DNA of 64,000 nt from an uncultured Carboxylicivirga sp. (GTDB lineage: Bacteria; Bacteroidota; Bacteroidia; Bacteroidales; Marinilabiliaceae), in contig CANNEA010000006.1 of assembly GCA_947503525.1 (NCBI GenBank), positions 268,569 through 332,568 of the forward strand, in the 5' to 3' direction. The notes below the pieces were generated by a model. The model searched no databases, was not told where the DNA came from, and worked only from the letters and a program-made list of their open reading frames with translations. Below, piece by piece: positions 1-9,230 of the stretch. A program made the position numbers and the translations under genes. Numbering within the stretch: position 1 is the first letter of the stretch; every line of letters starts with the position of its first letter.

Positions 1-1702
1 GAGTTGCTGTGTGATTATTAGCTGTATTCTGTCTATATTCAGCATTAACAACAGCCTTAAAAGTTCCATTTAAGTTACTTGGTAGTTTCTTAGCCAAATG
101 AACAATCAAGTTGTTCTCTTTTTTGGTGTCGATAATCGAAACTTTCTCATCGCCTTGTTCAATATATCCAGTATCCCCTACCTGACCGCCACTCTCGGCA
201 TAAAATGGAGTGATGTTAAATACCAGCTGATAGAGTTCTTTATTTTTAGCCTTAATCTTACGATAACGAGTTATAAATACTTCTGATTCGATATAGTCGT
301 AGCCAATAAATTCTTCACGATCATCCTGTTGAAGAACTTCCCAGTCATCCGTTTCGATGGCAGTAGCATTACGTGCACGTTGCTTCTGTTTTTCCATCTC
401 TTCCTCAAACTCTTTTCGGTTAACCACTAATTGGTTTTCCTTAAGAATTAATTCTGTTAGATCTAAGGGAAATCCAAAGGTATCGTATAACTCAAAAGCA
501 ACAGCTCCACTTACAACGTTGTATTTATTTGCTTTTGTATCAGCTATTATTTTATCCAACATGTTGATGCCGGTCGCCAAAGTGCGAAGAAATGACTCTT
601 CTTCTTCTTTTATTACCTTTTCAATCAAAGTCTTTTGTGCGCTTAACTCAGGATAGGCATCTCCCATTGTTAGAATAAGAGTATCCAACAACTTATAAAT
701 AAATGCTTCTTTACTATTTAAAAAGGTATAGCTATATCGTATGGCACGACGTAAAATACGACGTATAACATAGCCGGCCTTGTTATTTGAAGGTAATTGC
801 CCATCAGTGATCGAGAAGGCAATAGTTCTAACATGGTCAGAGATAACACGCATTGCAATGTCAACTTCCTCGTTTTTGCCATATTTAAAACCGGTTAATT
901 CAGATATTTTATCCAAAAAAGGTTGAAATACATCAGTATCGTAATTGGATGATTTCTTTTGAATGACACGGCACAAACGCTCAAATCCCATTCCGGTATC
1001 CACATGCTTGTTAGGCAGAGGAACTAAATCGCCATTGGATTTGCGGTTAAACTGAATGAAAACCAGATTCCAAATTTCAATTACCTGAGGATGATCCTCA
1101 TTAACTAATTTTTTACCATCCAGTTTTTCTCGCTCGTCGTTTGGACGCATGTCAATATGGATTTCAGAACAAGGACCACAAGGTCCTGTCTCACCCATCT
1201 CCCAGAAGTTATCTTTTTTATTACCATTGATGATTCTACTTTCATCAATCCATTCTTTCCAATTATCAGCAGCTTCGTTATCACGCTCCACGTTATCGTC
1301 TTTGCTTCCTTCGTAAACAGTCACAAACAAACGATCTTTATCTATTTTTAGAACCTCAGTCAGGTATTCCCAAGCCCAGGCAATTGCTTCCTTTTTAAAG
1401 TAATCGCCAAACGACCAGTTGCCCAACATTTCAAACATGGTATGATGATAGGTATCATGACCTACTTCTTCCAAATCGTTGTGCTTACCTGAAACGCGTA
1501 AGCATTTTTGTGAATTAGCCACTCTCGGACTTCCTGCAGGATTATTTCCTAAAAAGATATCTTTAAACTGATTCATCCCTGCATTAGTAAACATTAGGGT
1601 TGGATCATTTTTCACCACCATAGGTGATGATGGTTCAATTTTGTGCTGTTTCGATCTGAAAAACTCCCAAAAACTTTTTCTAATTTCTGACGCAGTCATC
1701 AT
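1..1702 (-). CDS. alaS: Alanine--tRNA ligase, 3' part cut by window edge
   Basis: Cytoplasmic class II aminoacyl-tRNA synthetase that charges tRNA-Ala. My translation of the minus strand gives about 567 codons, open at the left edge, so the rest of the editing domain and the C-terminal domain lie outside. The N-terminus begins [14 protein letters not shown], followed by the class II core with [34 protein letters not shown], and the [18 protein letters not shown] region, all typical of AlaRS. Two consecutive ATG codons (1702 and 1699) can start it; I give the first. It diverges from the M23 peptidase gene, an arrangement I associate with Bacteroidota. Identification is firm; only the truncation limits it. 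Confidence 0.96.
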   Translation of the reverse strand, partial: MMTASEIRKSFWEFFRSKQHKIEPSSPMVVKNDPTLMFTNAGMNQFKDIFLGNNPAGSPRVANSQKCLRVSGKHNDLEEVGHDTYHHTMFEMLGNWSFGDYFKKEAIAWAWEYLTEVLKIDKDRLFVTVYEGSKDDNVERDNEAADNWKEWIDESRIINGNKKDNFWEMGETGPCGPCSEIHIDMRPNDEREKLDGKKLVNEDHPQVIEIWNLVFIQFNRKSNGDLVPLPNKHVDTGMGFERLCRVIQKKSSNYDTDVFQPFLDKISELTGFKYGKNEEVDIAMRVISDHVRTIAFSITDGQLPSNNKAGYVIRRILRRAIRYSYTFLNSKEAFIYKLLDTLILTMGDAYPELSAQKTLIEKVIKEEEESFLRTLATGINMLDKIIADTKANKYNVVSGAVAFELYDTFGFPLDLTELILKENQLVVNRKEFEEEMEKQKQRARNATAIETDDWEVLQQDDREEFIGYDYIESEVFITRYRKIKAKNKELYQLVFNITPFYAESGGQVGDTGYIEQGDEKVSIIDTKKENNLIVHLAKKLPSNLNGTFKAVVNAEYRQNTANNHTAT

Positions 1703-1844
1703 ATGTTGCTTATTTTTAATTTACTCTTCTATATTGTTAACTCTTTAAAAGCAAAAGACTATACAAAAGCCTTCTCGCTAATTTTTCCATCAGATTCTCA
1801 CAAGTTATCTGTGCAGGTCCTGTTCTCTGTATGGAAAACTCTTG

Positions 1845-1852
1845 CAAAGTTA
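1845..1852 (-). promoter_or_regulatory. Putative -7 box TAACTTTG for alaS
   Basis: TAACTTTG on the minus strand matches the Bacteroidota TANNTTTG -7 element and faces alaS, predicting a leader of about 135 bases. It is only 11 bases from the oppositely directed box at 1864. No clear -33 element is visible. Confidence 0.4.
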
Positions 1853-1863
1853 GATTATTTACC

Positions 1864-1871
1864 TAATTTTG
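1864..1871 (+). promoter_or_regulatory. Putative -7 box TAATTTTG for M23 peptidase gene
   Basis: TAATTTTG matches TANNTTTG. A TTG at 1842-1844 lies 19 bases upstream, about where a -33 element is expected. The predicted leader is about 40 bases. Any small reading frame at 1703-1933 would contain this promoter and is therefore unlikely to be real. Confidence 0.45.
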
Positions 1872-1919
1872 GGCGATACATGGTTAATTTTTCATTTTTT
1901 AAAATAAAACCGAATAAGC

Positions 1920-2894
1920 ATGTCAAAGGTTAAGTATCGTTATAATCCTGAAACGCTTAGCTATGATAGAATTCAGAAAGGATTTCAATATTATCTTTTC
2001 CGCGTTTCCATATACCTAACTACCATATTGTTATTGGGCTTAGTGCTGTACTTTATCTACCCTTACGTCTTTGAAAGTCCAAAGGAAAAACGTCAGACCA
2101 GAGAGATTCAGCAGTTATTGGCTCAATTTGATATCATGAACAAAAAATTAGACCAGGTTGAATTGGTACTGGATGATATTGAATTGAGAGATGAAAATAT
2201 TTACCGTTCCATTTTTCAGGCGGATAGTATACCTCAAAGTATTCGACGTGCAGGATTCGGAGGTGTTAACAGATACCAGCATTTAGAGGATATGAATAAT
2301 TCCGAATTGGTGCTTAACACAGCTCGTCGCCTGGATGTGGTGATGAAACAACTTTATGTACAGTCGACTTCATTTGATGAGGTTATTGATTTGGCAAAGC
2401 GTAAAGATGAAATGTTAAGATCAGTTCCTGCTATCATGCCAATATCAAACAGCGATTTACGCAGGACAGCTTCCGGTTGGGGGTATCGTATTCATCCAAT
2501 TCACAAGATTCGAAAGTTTCATTATGGAATGGATTTTACCGCACCTAAAGGAACCGAGATTTATTCTACCGGAGATGGTGTTGTTTCTAAAATCACCAAT
2601 GAAGTAAGGGGTTACGGTAAGCGAATTGAAGTAGATCATGGTTTTGGCTACAAAACATTATATGCTCATCTAAGTGAATTTAATGTAAAACGCGGTCAAA
2701 AGGTGAAGCGTGGTGAGGTTATCGGTTATGTTGGTAACACCGGAACAAGTACTGCTGCCCATTTGCATTACGAAGTTATTGAAAAAGGACATAAAGTTAA
2801 TCCTCAACACTATTACTTTAAGGAAGATTTTACTGCTGAACAATATGATCGAATGATTCAGATTTCATCTAATTCAAATCAAACCTTCGACTAG
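1920..2894 (+). CDS. Membrane-anchored M23 (LytM) peptidoglycan endopeptidase
   Basis: Probable murein hydrolase or hydrolase activator acting in the periplasm. Residues about 26-50 are a strongly hydrophobic segment preceded by basic residues, so the protein is an inner-membrane type II protein. Residues 55-120 are charged and likely coiled coil. The C-terminal LytM domain carries the zinc ligands in HYGMD (H201, D205) and HLHYE (H281, H283); the active-site set looks complete, so catalysis is plausible. It diverges from alaS and ends at a terminator shared with the convergent CapA-like gene. At 324 residues it has the usual length for the Bacteroidota alaS-linked M23 family. Confidence 0.92.
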   Translation: MSKVKYRYNPETLSYDRIQKGFQYYLFRVSIYLTTILLLGLVLYFIYPYVFESPKEKRQTREIQQLLAQFDIMNKKLDQVELVLDDIELRDENIYRSIFQADSIPQSIRRAGFGGVNRYQHLEDMNNSELVLNTARRLDVVMKQLYVQSTSFDEVIDLAKRKDEMLRSVPAIMPISNSDLRRTASGWGYRIHPIHKIRKFHYGMDFTAPKGTEIYSTGDGVVSKITNEVRGYGKRIEVDHGFGYKTLYAHLSEFNVKRGQKVKRGEVIGYVGNTGTSTAAHLHYEVIEKGHKVNPQHYYFKEDFTAEQYDRMIQISSNSNQTFD

Positions 2895-2921
2895 GTTAAA
2901 ATTATACGAGATATAAATATG

Positions 2922-2947
2922 AAAGCTACTCATTGAGTAGCTTTTTT
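2922..2947. terminator. Bidirectional terminator between M23 and CapA-like genes
   Basis: Perfect 10-bp stem AAAGCTACTC/GAGTAGCTTT with a 3-base loop, flanked by a T run on the plus strand. It lies between two convergent genes and just reaches the stop codon of the minus-strand gene. Confidence 0.85.
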
Positions 2948-4151
2948 ATTTACGCCTTCTTTTTTTCTTTTTACTTGATAACTTTTCTTCCAGACTATAA
3001 GCTTTAACTTTTTGGATAGAGATTGGCGTCGTGATTTTGTTTTTTGAATAGCTCATTAGTCCCATGGAAGGAATGGCTTTCTCGAATGGCATATAAAAGT
3101 CCCCATCATTATCAATAATTAATCGATTATTAAGTTCAGGGAAATCAATCCTGGTTAAGTCTTTTATTTTATAGATTACCTGATTTGAAGGATCCGGAAA
3201 AGTTCCTGCACCTTTAACCTGATGGAAGGCATGAATTTTCCCCTTTATAAAGGAGCCATCAGCGTCAGTCCATATTTGAACTATAGGTGTTAGTCCGTTT
3301 GCTCCACTTAGGTTAAAACGGCTGTATGTGCAAAAATTCCCCAAACTATAAGCTATAAATCTATCCTTATATATTTCGATGGAGCGAGGAACATGTGGCC
3401 CATGACCAAAAATAAGATCAGCACCGGCGTCTATCAGTGTATGTGCAAATTCATAAACATTTCCCCGATTTTCGCCATAGAACATTTCTGTTTCTCGCGT
3501 TACATGCTGATGTTTTTTACCTTCGGCACCTCCATGAAATGAAACCACAACATAGTCACATTTGTCCTTTAACTCCTTTACAATTCGAATTGCATTAGGA
3601 ATATCTCCAATTTGAACAGTTCCTGTATTGGGGGCAAATCCACAAAGGCCAATTTTTCTGCCCTGGTATTCAAGTATGTCCCATGGTTTATCTATCAGGC
3701 CAGCATAAGGTAATTCCAAACTATCTAATAAATGCGTTGTTTTTTGTAATCCTGCCGGACCGAAATCCCGCATATGATTATTTGCTAAATTAATCAGATT
3801 GAAACCCACCTTTTTTAAAACAGGGGCATAGGATGTTGGCGTTTTAAAAGCATAACATTTAGTGGTGTCCTTGCATCTTTTAAACACTTTCCCTTCATCC
3901 AGAAAGGCACCTTCCAAATTTCCGAAAACGATATCTGCTTCTGCAAAAACCGGTTGAACCTCTTTAATTAAAGGCCAGGGATCGTTATTTGGAGGTAAAT
4001 ACTTAGGAGAAGGAAAATGTGTTCCGAGCATCATATCTCCAACGCCTATAAATGATAGTCCGGATTTTGTCTGATCTTCAGTATGCTGTGCCTTTGTTTC
4101 AAGGCAAAGTAATACAGTAAGTGATAAGATTAAAATAAATAATTTCTGCAT
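2946..4151 (-). CDS. CapA/PgsA-family metallophosphoesterase-like protein, secreted
   Basis: The 401-residue protein starts with a signal peptide (residues 1-21, cut near TKA-Q). The body matches the CapA family (PGA_cap): the start motif GVGDMMLG, the NLEGAF motif, NLANNHMRDFG, and GADLIFGHGPHVPR, which form the metal-binding phosphoesterase-like core. CapA proteins take part in poly-gamma-glutamate capsule synthesis in Bacillus, but most homologues in this phylum have no proven substrate and no capB/capC is visible here. The C-terminus ends in a run of Lys/Arg/Ser. It is a single gene, convergent with the M23 gene and divergent from the merR-type gene. Confidence 0.85.
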   Translation of the reverse strand: MQKLFILILSLTVLLCLETKAQHTEDQTKSGLSFIGVGDMMLGTHFPSPKYLPPNNDPWPLIKEVQPVFAEADIVFGNLEGAFLDEGKVFKRCKDTTKCYAFKTPTSYAPVLKKVGFNLINLANNHMRDFGPAGLQKTTHLLDSLELPYAGLIDKPWDILEYQGRKIGLCGFAPNTGTVQIGDIPNAIRIVKELKDKCDYVVVSFHGGAEGKKHQHVTRETEMFYGENRGNVYEFAHTLIDAGADLIFGHGPHVPRSIEIYKDRFIAYSLGNFCTYSRFNLSGANGLTPIVQIWTDADGSFIKGKIHAFHQVKGAGTFPDPSNQVIYKIKDLTRIDFPELNNRLIIDNDGDFYMPFEKAIPSMGLMSYSKNKITTPISIQKVKAYSLEEKLSSKKKKRRRK

Positions 4152-4164
4152 GCCTGATTTTTTT

Positions 4165-4172
4165 CAAAGATA
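4165..4172 (-). promoter_or_regulatory. Putative -7 box TATCTTTG upstream of CapA-like gene
   Basis: TATCTTTG on the minus strand matches TANNTTTG exactly. It lies 13 bases from the start codon, so the transcript would have a very short leader. Confidence 0.4.
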
Positions 4173-4335
4173 GTTAATTAGTCCTTCAGTCGATTTGCAA
4201 TTTGCTCAATTAAACAATGGTTCTTTATTGGTCTTACACTTTCCAGCTGCATATTGCGTACTATAGACAATTCTCTATTTTGGCTTTTATGCAAATTACC
4301 GTTATTATTGTATATCGTTCAATAAATACTTTAAG

Positions 4336-4674
4336 ATGCCTTATAAAGAACAAAAGGTAGAAAAATTGTTTTATTCCATAGGTGAAGTAGCGGACCTGTT
4401 TCAGGTAAATACTTCATTAATTCGTTTCTGGGAGAAAGAGTTTGATATCATTAAGCCTCAAAAAAACAAAAAAGGCAATCGCCTGTTTACTCCAAAAGAC
4501 CTTGAAAACTTTCATTTGATTTTTCATTTAGTGAAAGAAAAAGGAATGACTTTAAAGGGAGCACAGAAGAAGCTTAAGGAAAATCATGATGATACTATTA
4601 ATAATTTTGAAGTAGTATCTAAACTTAAAGAAATTCGTGAGCTTCTGGTAGATGTTCGCGACAACATTGATTAA
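4336..4674 (+). CDS. MerR-family transcriptional regulator
   Basis: A 112-residue DNA-binding protein. Residues 12-80 form the MerR winged helix (SIGEVADLFQVN... LIRFWEKEF, then a wing with KNKKGNRLFTPKDL). The C-terminus is a short helical segment with no cysteines, so this is not a metal-sensing MerR. It is followed 6 bases later by the Nif3 gene and then the zinc-ribbon gene, forming a likely three-gene operon; this linkage suggests co-regulation, but its targets cannot be read from the sequence. Confidence 0.9.
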   Translation: MPYKEQKVEKLFYSIGEVADLFQVNTSLIRFWEKEFDIIKPQKNKKGNRLFTPKDLENFHLIFHLVKEKGMTLKGAQKKLKENHDDTINNFEVVSKLKEIRELLVDVRDNID

Positions 4675-4680
4675 TAATTC

Positions 4681-5778
4681 ATGCAAACAGTTCAGGATGT
4701 AGTTAATGTGATGGAGCAATTTGCTCCTTCGGCATTGAAGGAGGATTTTGATAATGTGGGTCTATTGGTAGGCGATGCGTATCAGAATGTTACAGCTGTT
4801 TTGATAAGTCTTGATATTACTGAAAAGATAATTGATGAAGCAATAGCTAAAGGTTGTAATATGATTGTTGCTCATCATCCCATAATGTTGTCGGGCCTAA
4901 AGAAGATTATCGGAAAGAATGATGTTGAGCGAGTTGTGCTGAAAGCCATCAAAAATGATATAGCGATTTATGCCTCTCATACCAATGCCGATTCGGTAAT
5001 TAATGGCGTTAGCGGTAAGATGTGTGAGAAATTAGGATTAGTGAACACAAGGATTCTTGCACCGAAGAAAGAAAGCTTGATTAAATTGGTTGTGTTTGTA
5101 CCAAATGATCATGCTGAGAAAGTGCGACAAGCAATTTTTTCAGTTGGAGCAGGAATGATTGGTAATTATGATTCATGCAGTTTTAATTTGTCGGGACAAG
5201 GTACTTTTAGAGGAGGAGCAGGAGCTGATCCCTTTGTAGGAGTTAAAGGACAGTTGCATACCGAAGAGGAAGTCAGAATTGAAACCGTTCTGCCGGAGTT
5301 TATTAAGAATAAAGTGCTAAAGGCTTTATTGAAGGCTCATCCATATGAAGAAGTGGCTTACGATATTTACCCATTAAAGAATGAATGGCCAACAGTTGGA
5401 CTAGGAATGGTGGGTGAGTTGGAAGAAGAACAAGACGAAATAGAATTTCTTAAGAAAATAAAAGATATTTTTAATGTCGGGTGTGTAAGGCATACCCAAC
5501 TATTAAATAAACCTATAAAAAAGGTTGCGGTATGTGGTGGCTCAGGAAGTTTCCTTCTAGGCAAGGCAAAGGCTTCAGGAGCAGATGTATTTATAACAGG
5601 TGATTTTAAATATCATCAATTTTTTGACGCTGAAGACCGCATTATTATTGCAGATATTGGACATTTTGAGAGTGAACAATACACTAAAGAAGTTTTTTTT
5701 GAGATACTTACAAAAAAAATCTCTAATTTTGCAGTCCATTTATCAATGGAGAATACCAATCCAGTAAATTATTTATAA
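4681..5778 (+). CDS. Nif3-like dinuclear metal centre protein (YqfO-type, with inserted domain)
   Basis: Widely conserved cytoplasmic protein of the NIF3/GTP cyclohydrolase I type 2 family with a dinuclear metal site; its physiological function is not settled. The N-terminal half has MIVAHHPIMLSG and ASHTNADSVING, and the C-terminal half has GGSGSFL and IIADIGHFESEQ, which supply the metal ligands. At 365 residues it is the long form with a PII-like domain inserted in the middle (about residues 130-235). It lies 4 bases upstream of the zinc-ribbon gene, a pairing common in Bacteroidota. Confidence 0.92.
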   Translation: MQTVQDVVNVMEQFAPSALKEDFDNVGLLVGDAYQNVTAVLISLDITEKIIDEAIAKGCNMIVAHHPIMLSGLKKIIGKNDVERVVLKAIKNDIAIYASHTNADSVINGVSGKMCEKLGLVNTRILAPKKESLIKLVVFVPNDHAEKVRQAIFSVGAGMIGNYDSCSFNLSGQGTFRGGAGADPFVGVKGQLHTEEEVRIETVLPEFIKNKVLKALLKAHPYEEVAYDIYPLKNEWPTVGLGMVGELEEEQDEIEFLKKIKDIFNVGCVRHTQLLNKPIKKVAVCGGSGSFLLGKAKASGADVFITGDFKYHQFFDAEDRIIIADIGHFESEQYTKEVFFEILTKKISNFAVHLSMENTNPVNYL

Positions 5779-5782
5779 TAGA

Positions 5783-6553
5783 ATGGCAACAATAGATCCT
5801 AATGCAAAAGAAAAAGAGATGTCAGTAGAAGAAAGACTGAAAGCTCTTTATGACCTTCAATCTGTGGAATCTTCAATTGATAAGATTCGTACACTTAGAG
5901 GCGAACTTCCACTTGAGGTTCAGGATTTGGAAGATGAGATAGAAGGGTTGGAAACCCGTAGGGGTAATCTTGATGGAGAGATTAAAAGTTTAAATGACGC
6001 CATCCTTGCGAAAAAGAATGAGATTAAAGAGTCTGGTTTACTCATCAAAAAATATGAAGCACAGCAAATGAATGTGCGTAATAATCGCGAATTTGATTCA
6101 TTGTCGAAGGAAACAGAATTCCAGAAGCTTGAAATGGAGTTGTGCGAGAAGCGTATCAAAGAGTTTACTGCTGAATTAAAAGCAAAAAAGGAAGTAGCTG
6201 ATTCATCTAAGCAATTGCTGGAAGATAGAAAAGGTGACCTGGATGCTAAGAAGAAAGAATTAGACGAGATTGTTGGGGAAACTCAAACTGAGGAAGAGCG
6301 TTTAATGAAGAAATCAGACGAAATTGCTGAAAGCATCTCAGAACGTTTAACGACAGCATTCAGACGTATTCGTAAAAATGCACGCAATGGTCTAGCAGTA
6401 GTGACTGTTGAGCGTGATGCTTGTGGAGGTTGTTTTAACAAGATTCCGCCTCAGCGCCAAATGGATATTGCTAATCGTAAGAAAATCATCGTTTGTGAAT
6501 ATTGCGGACGTATCTTGGTGGACAACGCCATTGGTGGTGAAGTCGCAGAATAA
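5783..6553 (+). CDS. Coiled-coil C4 zinc-ribbon protein (CT398/YbgI-associated type)
   Basis: 256 residues: a long antiparallel coiled coil (about 15-195) rich in Glu/Lys, followed by a C-terminal zinc ribbon with C214-x2-C217 and C238-x2-C241. This matches the conserved 'C4-type zinc ribbon' family (CT398, HP0958-like), in which members chaperone or bind nucleic acid; the exact role in Bacteroidota is unknown. It is the last gene of the MerR-Nif3 operon, ending 25 bases before a strong terminator. Confidence 0.88.
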   Translation: MATIDPNAKEKEMSVEERLKALYDLQSVESSIDKIRTLRGELPLEVQDLEDEIEGLETRRGNLDGEIKSLNDAILAKKNEIKESGLLIKKYEAQQMNVRNNREFDSLSKETEFQKLEMELCEKRIKEFTAELKAKKEVADSSKQLLEDRKGDLDAKKKELDEIVGETQTEEERLMKKSDEIAESISERLTTAFRRIRKNARNGLAVVTVERDACGGCFNKIPPQRQMDIANRKKIIVCEYCGRILVDNAIGGEVAE

Positions 6554-6577
6554 CATTCGATTCTAAAATATTATATT

Positions 6578-6605
6578 ACAGCCAGACTTGTTCTGGCTGT
6601 TTTTG
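6578..6605 (+). terminator. Rho-independent terminator of the MerR-Nif3-zinc ribbon operon
   Basis: Perfect 9-bp stem ACAGCCAGA/TCTGGCTGT with a 5-base loop and a TTTTGT tail. It overlaps an upstream ATG at 6588 of the next gene, which argues that the next gene really starts further downstream. Confidence 0.88.
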
Positions 6606-6626
6606 TATAAAATCGTTTCTAGTGTA

Positions 6627-8054
6627 ATGAAGTCATCTTTAATTGTATTATTCATTTCGCTCAGTCTTTCAATAAGTGCTCAGGAAAAGAATTGGCTTTC
6701 GAGCCAGGGCTGCAATGCGCTTAGTAGTTTATACAAATATTCAACACCTGCAATCAGTGAACTTTCTAATGATGAAAAGCATTACCTAGAAGCATACGCA
6801 CATTTTCTTGCCTTTATTGCAGATGAAAACCCTGTACACACAACTAACTTTTCAAAAAGTAGAGATCAACTTATAGGTGCCTCCAATAAAGATAGTCAGA
6901 AGCAGGATTTGATGGCCATTAATCTGTCCGTTCAATATGGTTTGTTGCAATTGATGAGTGGCAATGAAATATCAGGTATTTATTCCATATACAGAGGGTA
7001 TAAAGACTTTATGCGCATAGAAGAGAAGTTATGTAATGAATTAGAATATATTAAGCTACAGGCCTTGTTTTTAATATTTGCTGATCAGATTGAGTCACGC
7101 AATTCAGTAGCTAGCTGGTTATTTGGAATAGAAGGGGATGAGAAAAAAGGATTCAGACTTCTGAGATCTTATATTAGGCAAGTGGAAGGCATGGGTGGTT
7201 TAGATGTTGAATCACAGGTCTTGTTAGCTTATTGTCTATTGAAATTTGGGGAGGCGTCTGACGCTGATATCAAGCATATGTTAGACCAAAGCAAAGTGTT
7301 TGAGTCTCCGCTTTTAAGTTTTGTTTCGTTGATGGTGGCGATAAAAAGTAGAAAATCAGATGAAGCGATTTGGTTGATAAATGATTTTAGAGAGGATGAA
7401 TATAAGCGTTTCCCACTGCTATTTTACGCTCAAGGTCGCTTGGAAACCAACTTACTTAAAGTGGAGGGAGAAGCGAATATAACTGCTTTTCTGAATACTT
7501 ATAAGGGACAAAGCTATAAAGCTGATGCCTTGCTTCGTCTTGCTCGATTAAAGCACATAAATGGAGCTCTTTCAGAACGTGATTCAATTCTATCCTTATT
7601 GGCCATAGTTAATCCTCTGCCAACAGCAATTGATAAGCAAGCTGCAAAAGAGGGGGAAAGCCTGGTTTCATATCCTATTTGTTTACTTAGGGCTCGCCTT
7701 CAATTTGATGGAGGTACTTATCAGGCGGCTCGATTAAGTTTGAATCAAAGCGAATGTACAGTTTTAAATAAGTGCCAGAGTATTGAGTGGAATTATCGAA
7801 TGGCCAGACTTGAGCATCTGCTTCAGAATTATGAATTAGCTGTTCTGTTCTACTCTAAAGTTCTAGGTGACGCTAAGGGTGATGAACGCTACTTTGGACC
7901 TTATTCGGCTTTGTATGCTGCGCAAATTGCGTTTCAAAACAACTCATTGAGTGAGGCCTTATTGTTAATTGAGCAAGGTCGAGAACTCAATACTGGAGAG
8001 TATAAACATAGTGTTAATAGGAAGTTGCGTGAGCTTGAATTGAAAGCTCAGTAA
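6627..8054 (+). CDS. Secreted helical-repeat (TPR-like) protein of unknown function
   Basis: I choose the ATG at 6627 because it begins a clean signal peptide (MKSSLIVLFISLSLSISAQ) and because the earlier ATG at 6588 falls inside the preceding operon's terminator. The mature protein, about 455 residues, is alpha-helical throughout with TPR-like spacing (for example residues around YQAARLSLNQ, YELAVLFYSKVLG and LSEALLLIEQGRELN). No catalytic motif is visible. It stands alone between the zinc-ribbon operon and the type IX cargo genes. A periplasmic scaffold role would fit, but that is inference. Confidence 0.8.
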   Translation: MKSSLIVLFISLSLSISAQEKNWLSSQGCNALSSLYKYSTPAISELSNDEKHYLEAYAHFLAFIADENPVHTTNFSKSRDQLIGASNKDSQKQDLMAINLSVQYGLLQLMSGNEISGIYSIYRGYKDFMRIEEKLCNELEYIKLQALFLIFADQIESRNSVASWLFGIEGDEKKGFRLLRSYIRQVEGMGGLDVESQVLLAYCLLKFGEASDADIKHMLDQSKVFESPLLSFVSLMVAIKSRKSDEAIWLINDFREDEYKRFPLLFYAQGRLETNLLKVEGEANITAFLNTYKGQSYKADALLRLARLKHINGALSERDSILSLLAIVNPLPTAIDKQAAKEGESLVSYPICLLRARLQFDGGTYQAARLSLNQSECTVLNKCQSIEWNYRMARLEHLLQNYELAVLFYSKVLGDAKGDERYFGPYSALYAAQIAFQNNSLSEALLLIEQGRELNTGEYKHSVNRKLRELELKAQ

Positions 8055-8094
8055 AGCCATTAAAAATAGTACCCTTATCAAGTAAACTATACCG

Positions 8095-8104
8095 ACCGTA
8101 CGGT
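8095..8104. promoter_or_regulatory. Perfect palindrome ACCGTACGGT, possible operator
   Basis: A 10-base perfect palindrome in the gap between the helical-repeat gene and the lamin-tail cargo gene, about 60 bases upstream of a TANNTTTG box. It is GC-rich against an AT-rich background and resembles a regulator half-site pair, but no regulator is identifiable. Confidence 0.3.
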
Positions 8105-8162
8105 TCATTATTTGTTAACAATTATTTAAAACTTAGGAGGCAATAAAGGCAATGCATTTAAT

Positions 8163-8170
8163 TAGTTTTG
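8163..8170 (+). promoter_or_regulatory. Putative -7 box TAGTTTTG for lamin-tail cargo gene
   Basis: TAGTTTTG matches TANNTTTG and would give a leader of about 40 bases to the ATG at 8217. Confidence 0.38.
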
Positions 8171-8216
8171 TTTACATTGTATTGATACTTAAATTTTAAC
8201 CTATATTTTAAATATT

Positions 8217-9074
8217 ATGAAAAGAACTTTACTTTTTGTTTTGCTTGCTGTTTTGGTAAGTTTTAACGCTTTTTCACAGGGATTATTGATTACAGAGGTT
8301 GTTGATGGTACAGCATCAGGTGGCTATCCAAAATTTGTGGAAATATCCAATTCATCTGATGCTGCGATTGATTTAAATGGTTATAAGGTGAATAGGTATT
8401 CAAATGGAGGAACATCAGCCGCTCAAGCCTACTTATTTGCTAGTTCGTATTCCCTGCCAGCAAAAGCTTCAATTATTTTGACCAATATAGATAATACGAC
8501 TAGTGGTAGGAAGTGGACAGATTTTTCGCTTTCGGAGCCAACAAATGTTATTTATGGGATAAGTGGAATAAGTGCTAATGGCGATGATGTATACGAATTA
8601 GTCAATCCTTCTGATGTAGCGATTGATATTTATGGTGTAATTGGAGTAGATGGAACAGGTGAAGATTGGGATTTTTTAGATAGTTATGCAAATAGAAATG
8701 TCAATATTCTCAATGGTAGAACTACATTTGATGCTAGTGAATGGTCTATTGCAGGTCCAAATACTTTAGATGGTCAATCTGCAGATTTGTCATCATTTTT
8801 GACGCCAGGATCACATTTTTCTACTCCAACTTCAGTCTATGGATTCGCAATAGGAAAAATAAAAGTTTCACCCAATCCATTTACAAATGAGTTACGCTTT
8901 GACTCCAATGAGGTTAAAACAGTGGCTATCTATAATGCATCTGGTCAGTTGGTGAAAAATGTACCAGTTAATGCTCAGGTTGTTTCTACAGCTGATTTAG
9001 CTAAGGGGATGTACATTCTTCACATTAAGTTTGAGGATGGTAGTGTGTCTACTCAAAAAGTGCTTAAGCAATAA
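8217..9074 (+). CDS. Secreted lamin-tail-domain protein with type IX sorting domain
   Basis: 285 residues. Signal peptide at 1-20 (MKRTLLFVLLAVLVSFNAFS). Residues about 22-140 fit a lamin-tail (LTD) beta-sandwich: GLLITEVVDG, then FVEISNSSDAAIDLNGYKV. The last about 75 residues form a type A sorting domain of the type IX secretion system (VSPNPFTNELRF, GQLVKNVPV, LAKGMYILHIKFEDG, STQKVLKQ). The product is therefore expected outside the cell or attached to the surface. No enzyme motif is visible. Its sorting domain is closely similar to that of the next gene, so the two are probably exported together. Confidence 0.88.
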   Translation: MKRTLLFVLLAVLVSFNAFSQGLLITEVVDGTASGGYPKFVEISNSSDAAIDLNGYKVNRYSNGGTSAAQAYLFASSYSLPAKASIILTNIDNTTSGRKWTDFSLSEPTNVIYGISGISANGDDVYELVNPSDVAIDIYGVIGVDGTGEDWDFLDSYANRNVNILNGRTTFDASEWSIAGPNTLDGQSADLSSFLTPGSHFSTPTSVYGFAIGKIKVSPNPFTNELRFDSNEVKTVAIYNASGQLVKNVPVNAQVVSTADLAKGMYILHIKFEDGSVSTQKVLKQ

Positions 9075-9109
9075 TATGAAGTGAATTAATATTCCTTTTA
9101 ATTTATACG

Positions 9110-9142
9110 AACCGCTGTCCAATTTGGGCAGTGGTTTTTTTA
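9110..9142 (+). terminator. Terminator after lamin-tail cargo gene
   Basis: 11-bp stem (AACCGCTGTCC/GGGCAGTGGTT, two G-U pairs) followed by seven T residues. It indicates that the two cargo genes are transcribed separately. Confidence 0.75.
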
Positions 9143-9230
9143 TGGAAAAAATTGAGATTAGATTGGACATTTTCAGAAACTTGCACGAACTTGATAATAC
9201 ATTTTATTATCTCACTCAAATTATATAGTT

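Noticed and set aside
1703..1933. A 76-codon reading frame between alaS and the M23 gene
   Set aside because: It overlaps the M23 start, contains the likely promoters of both neighbours, and has no domain-like composition.
6588..6626. Upstream ATG that would add 13 residues to the helical-repeat protein
   Set aside because: It lies within the terminator of the preceding operon; the ATG at 6627 starts a clean signal peptide.
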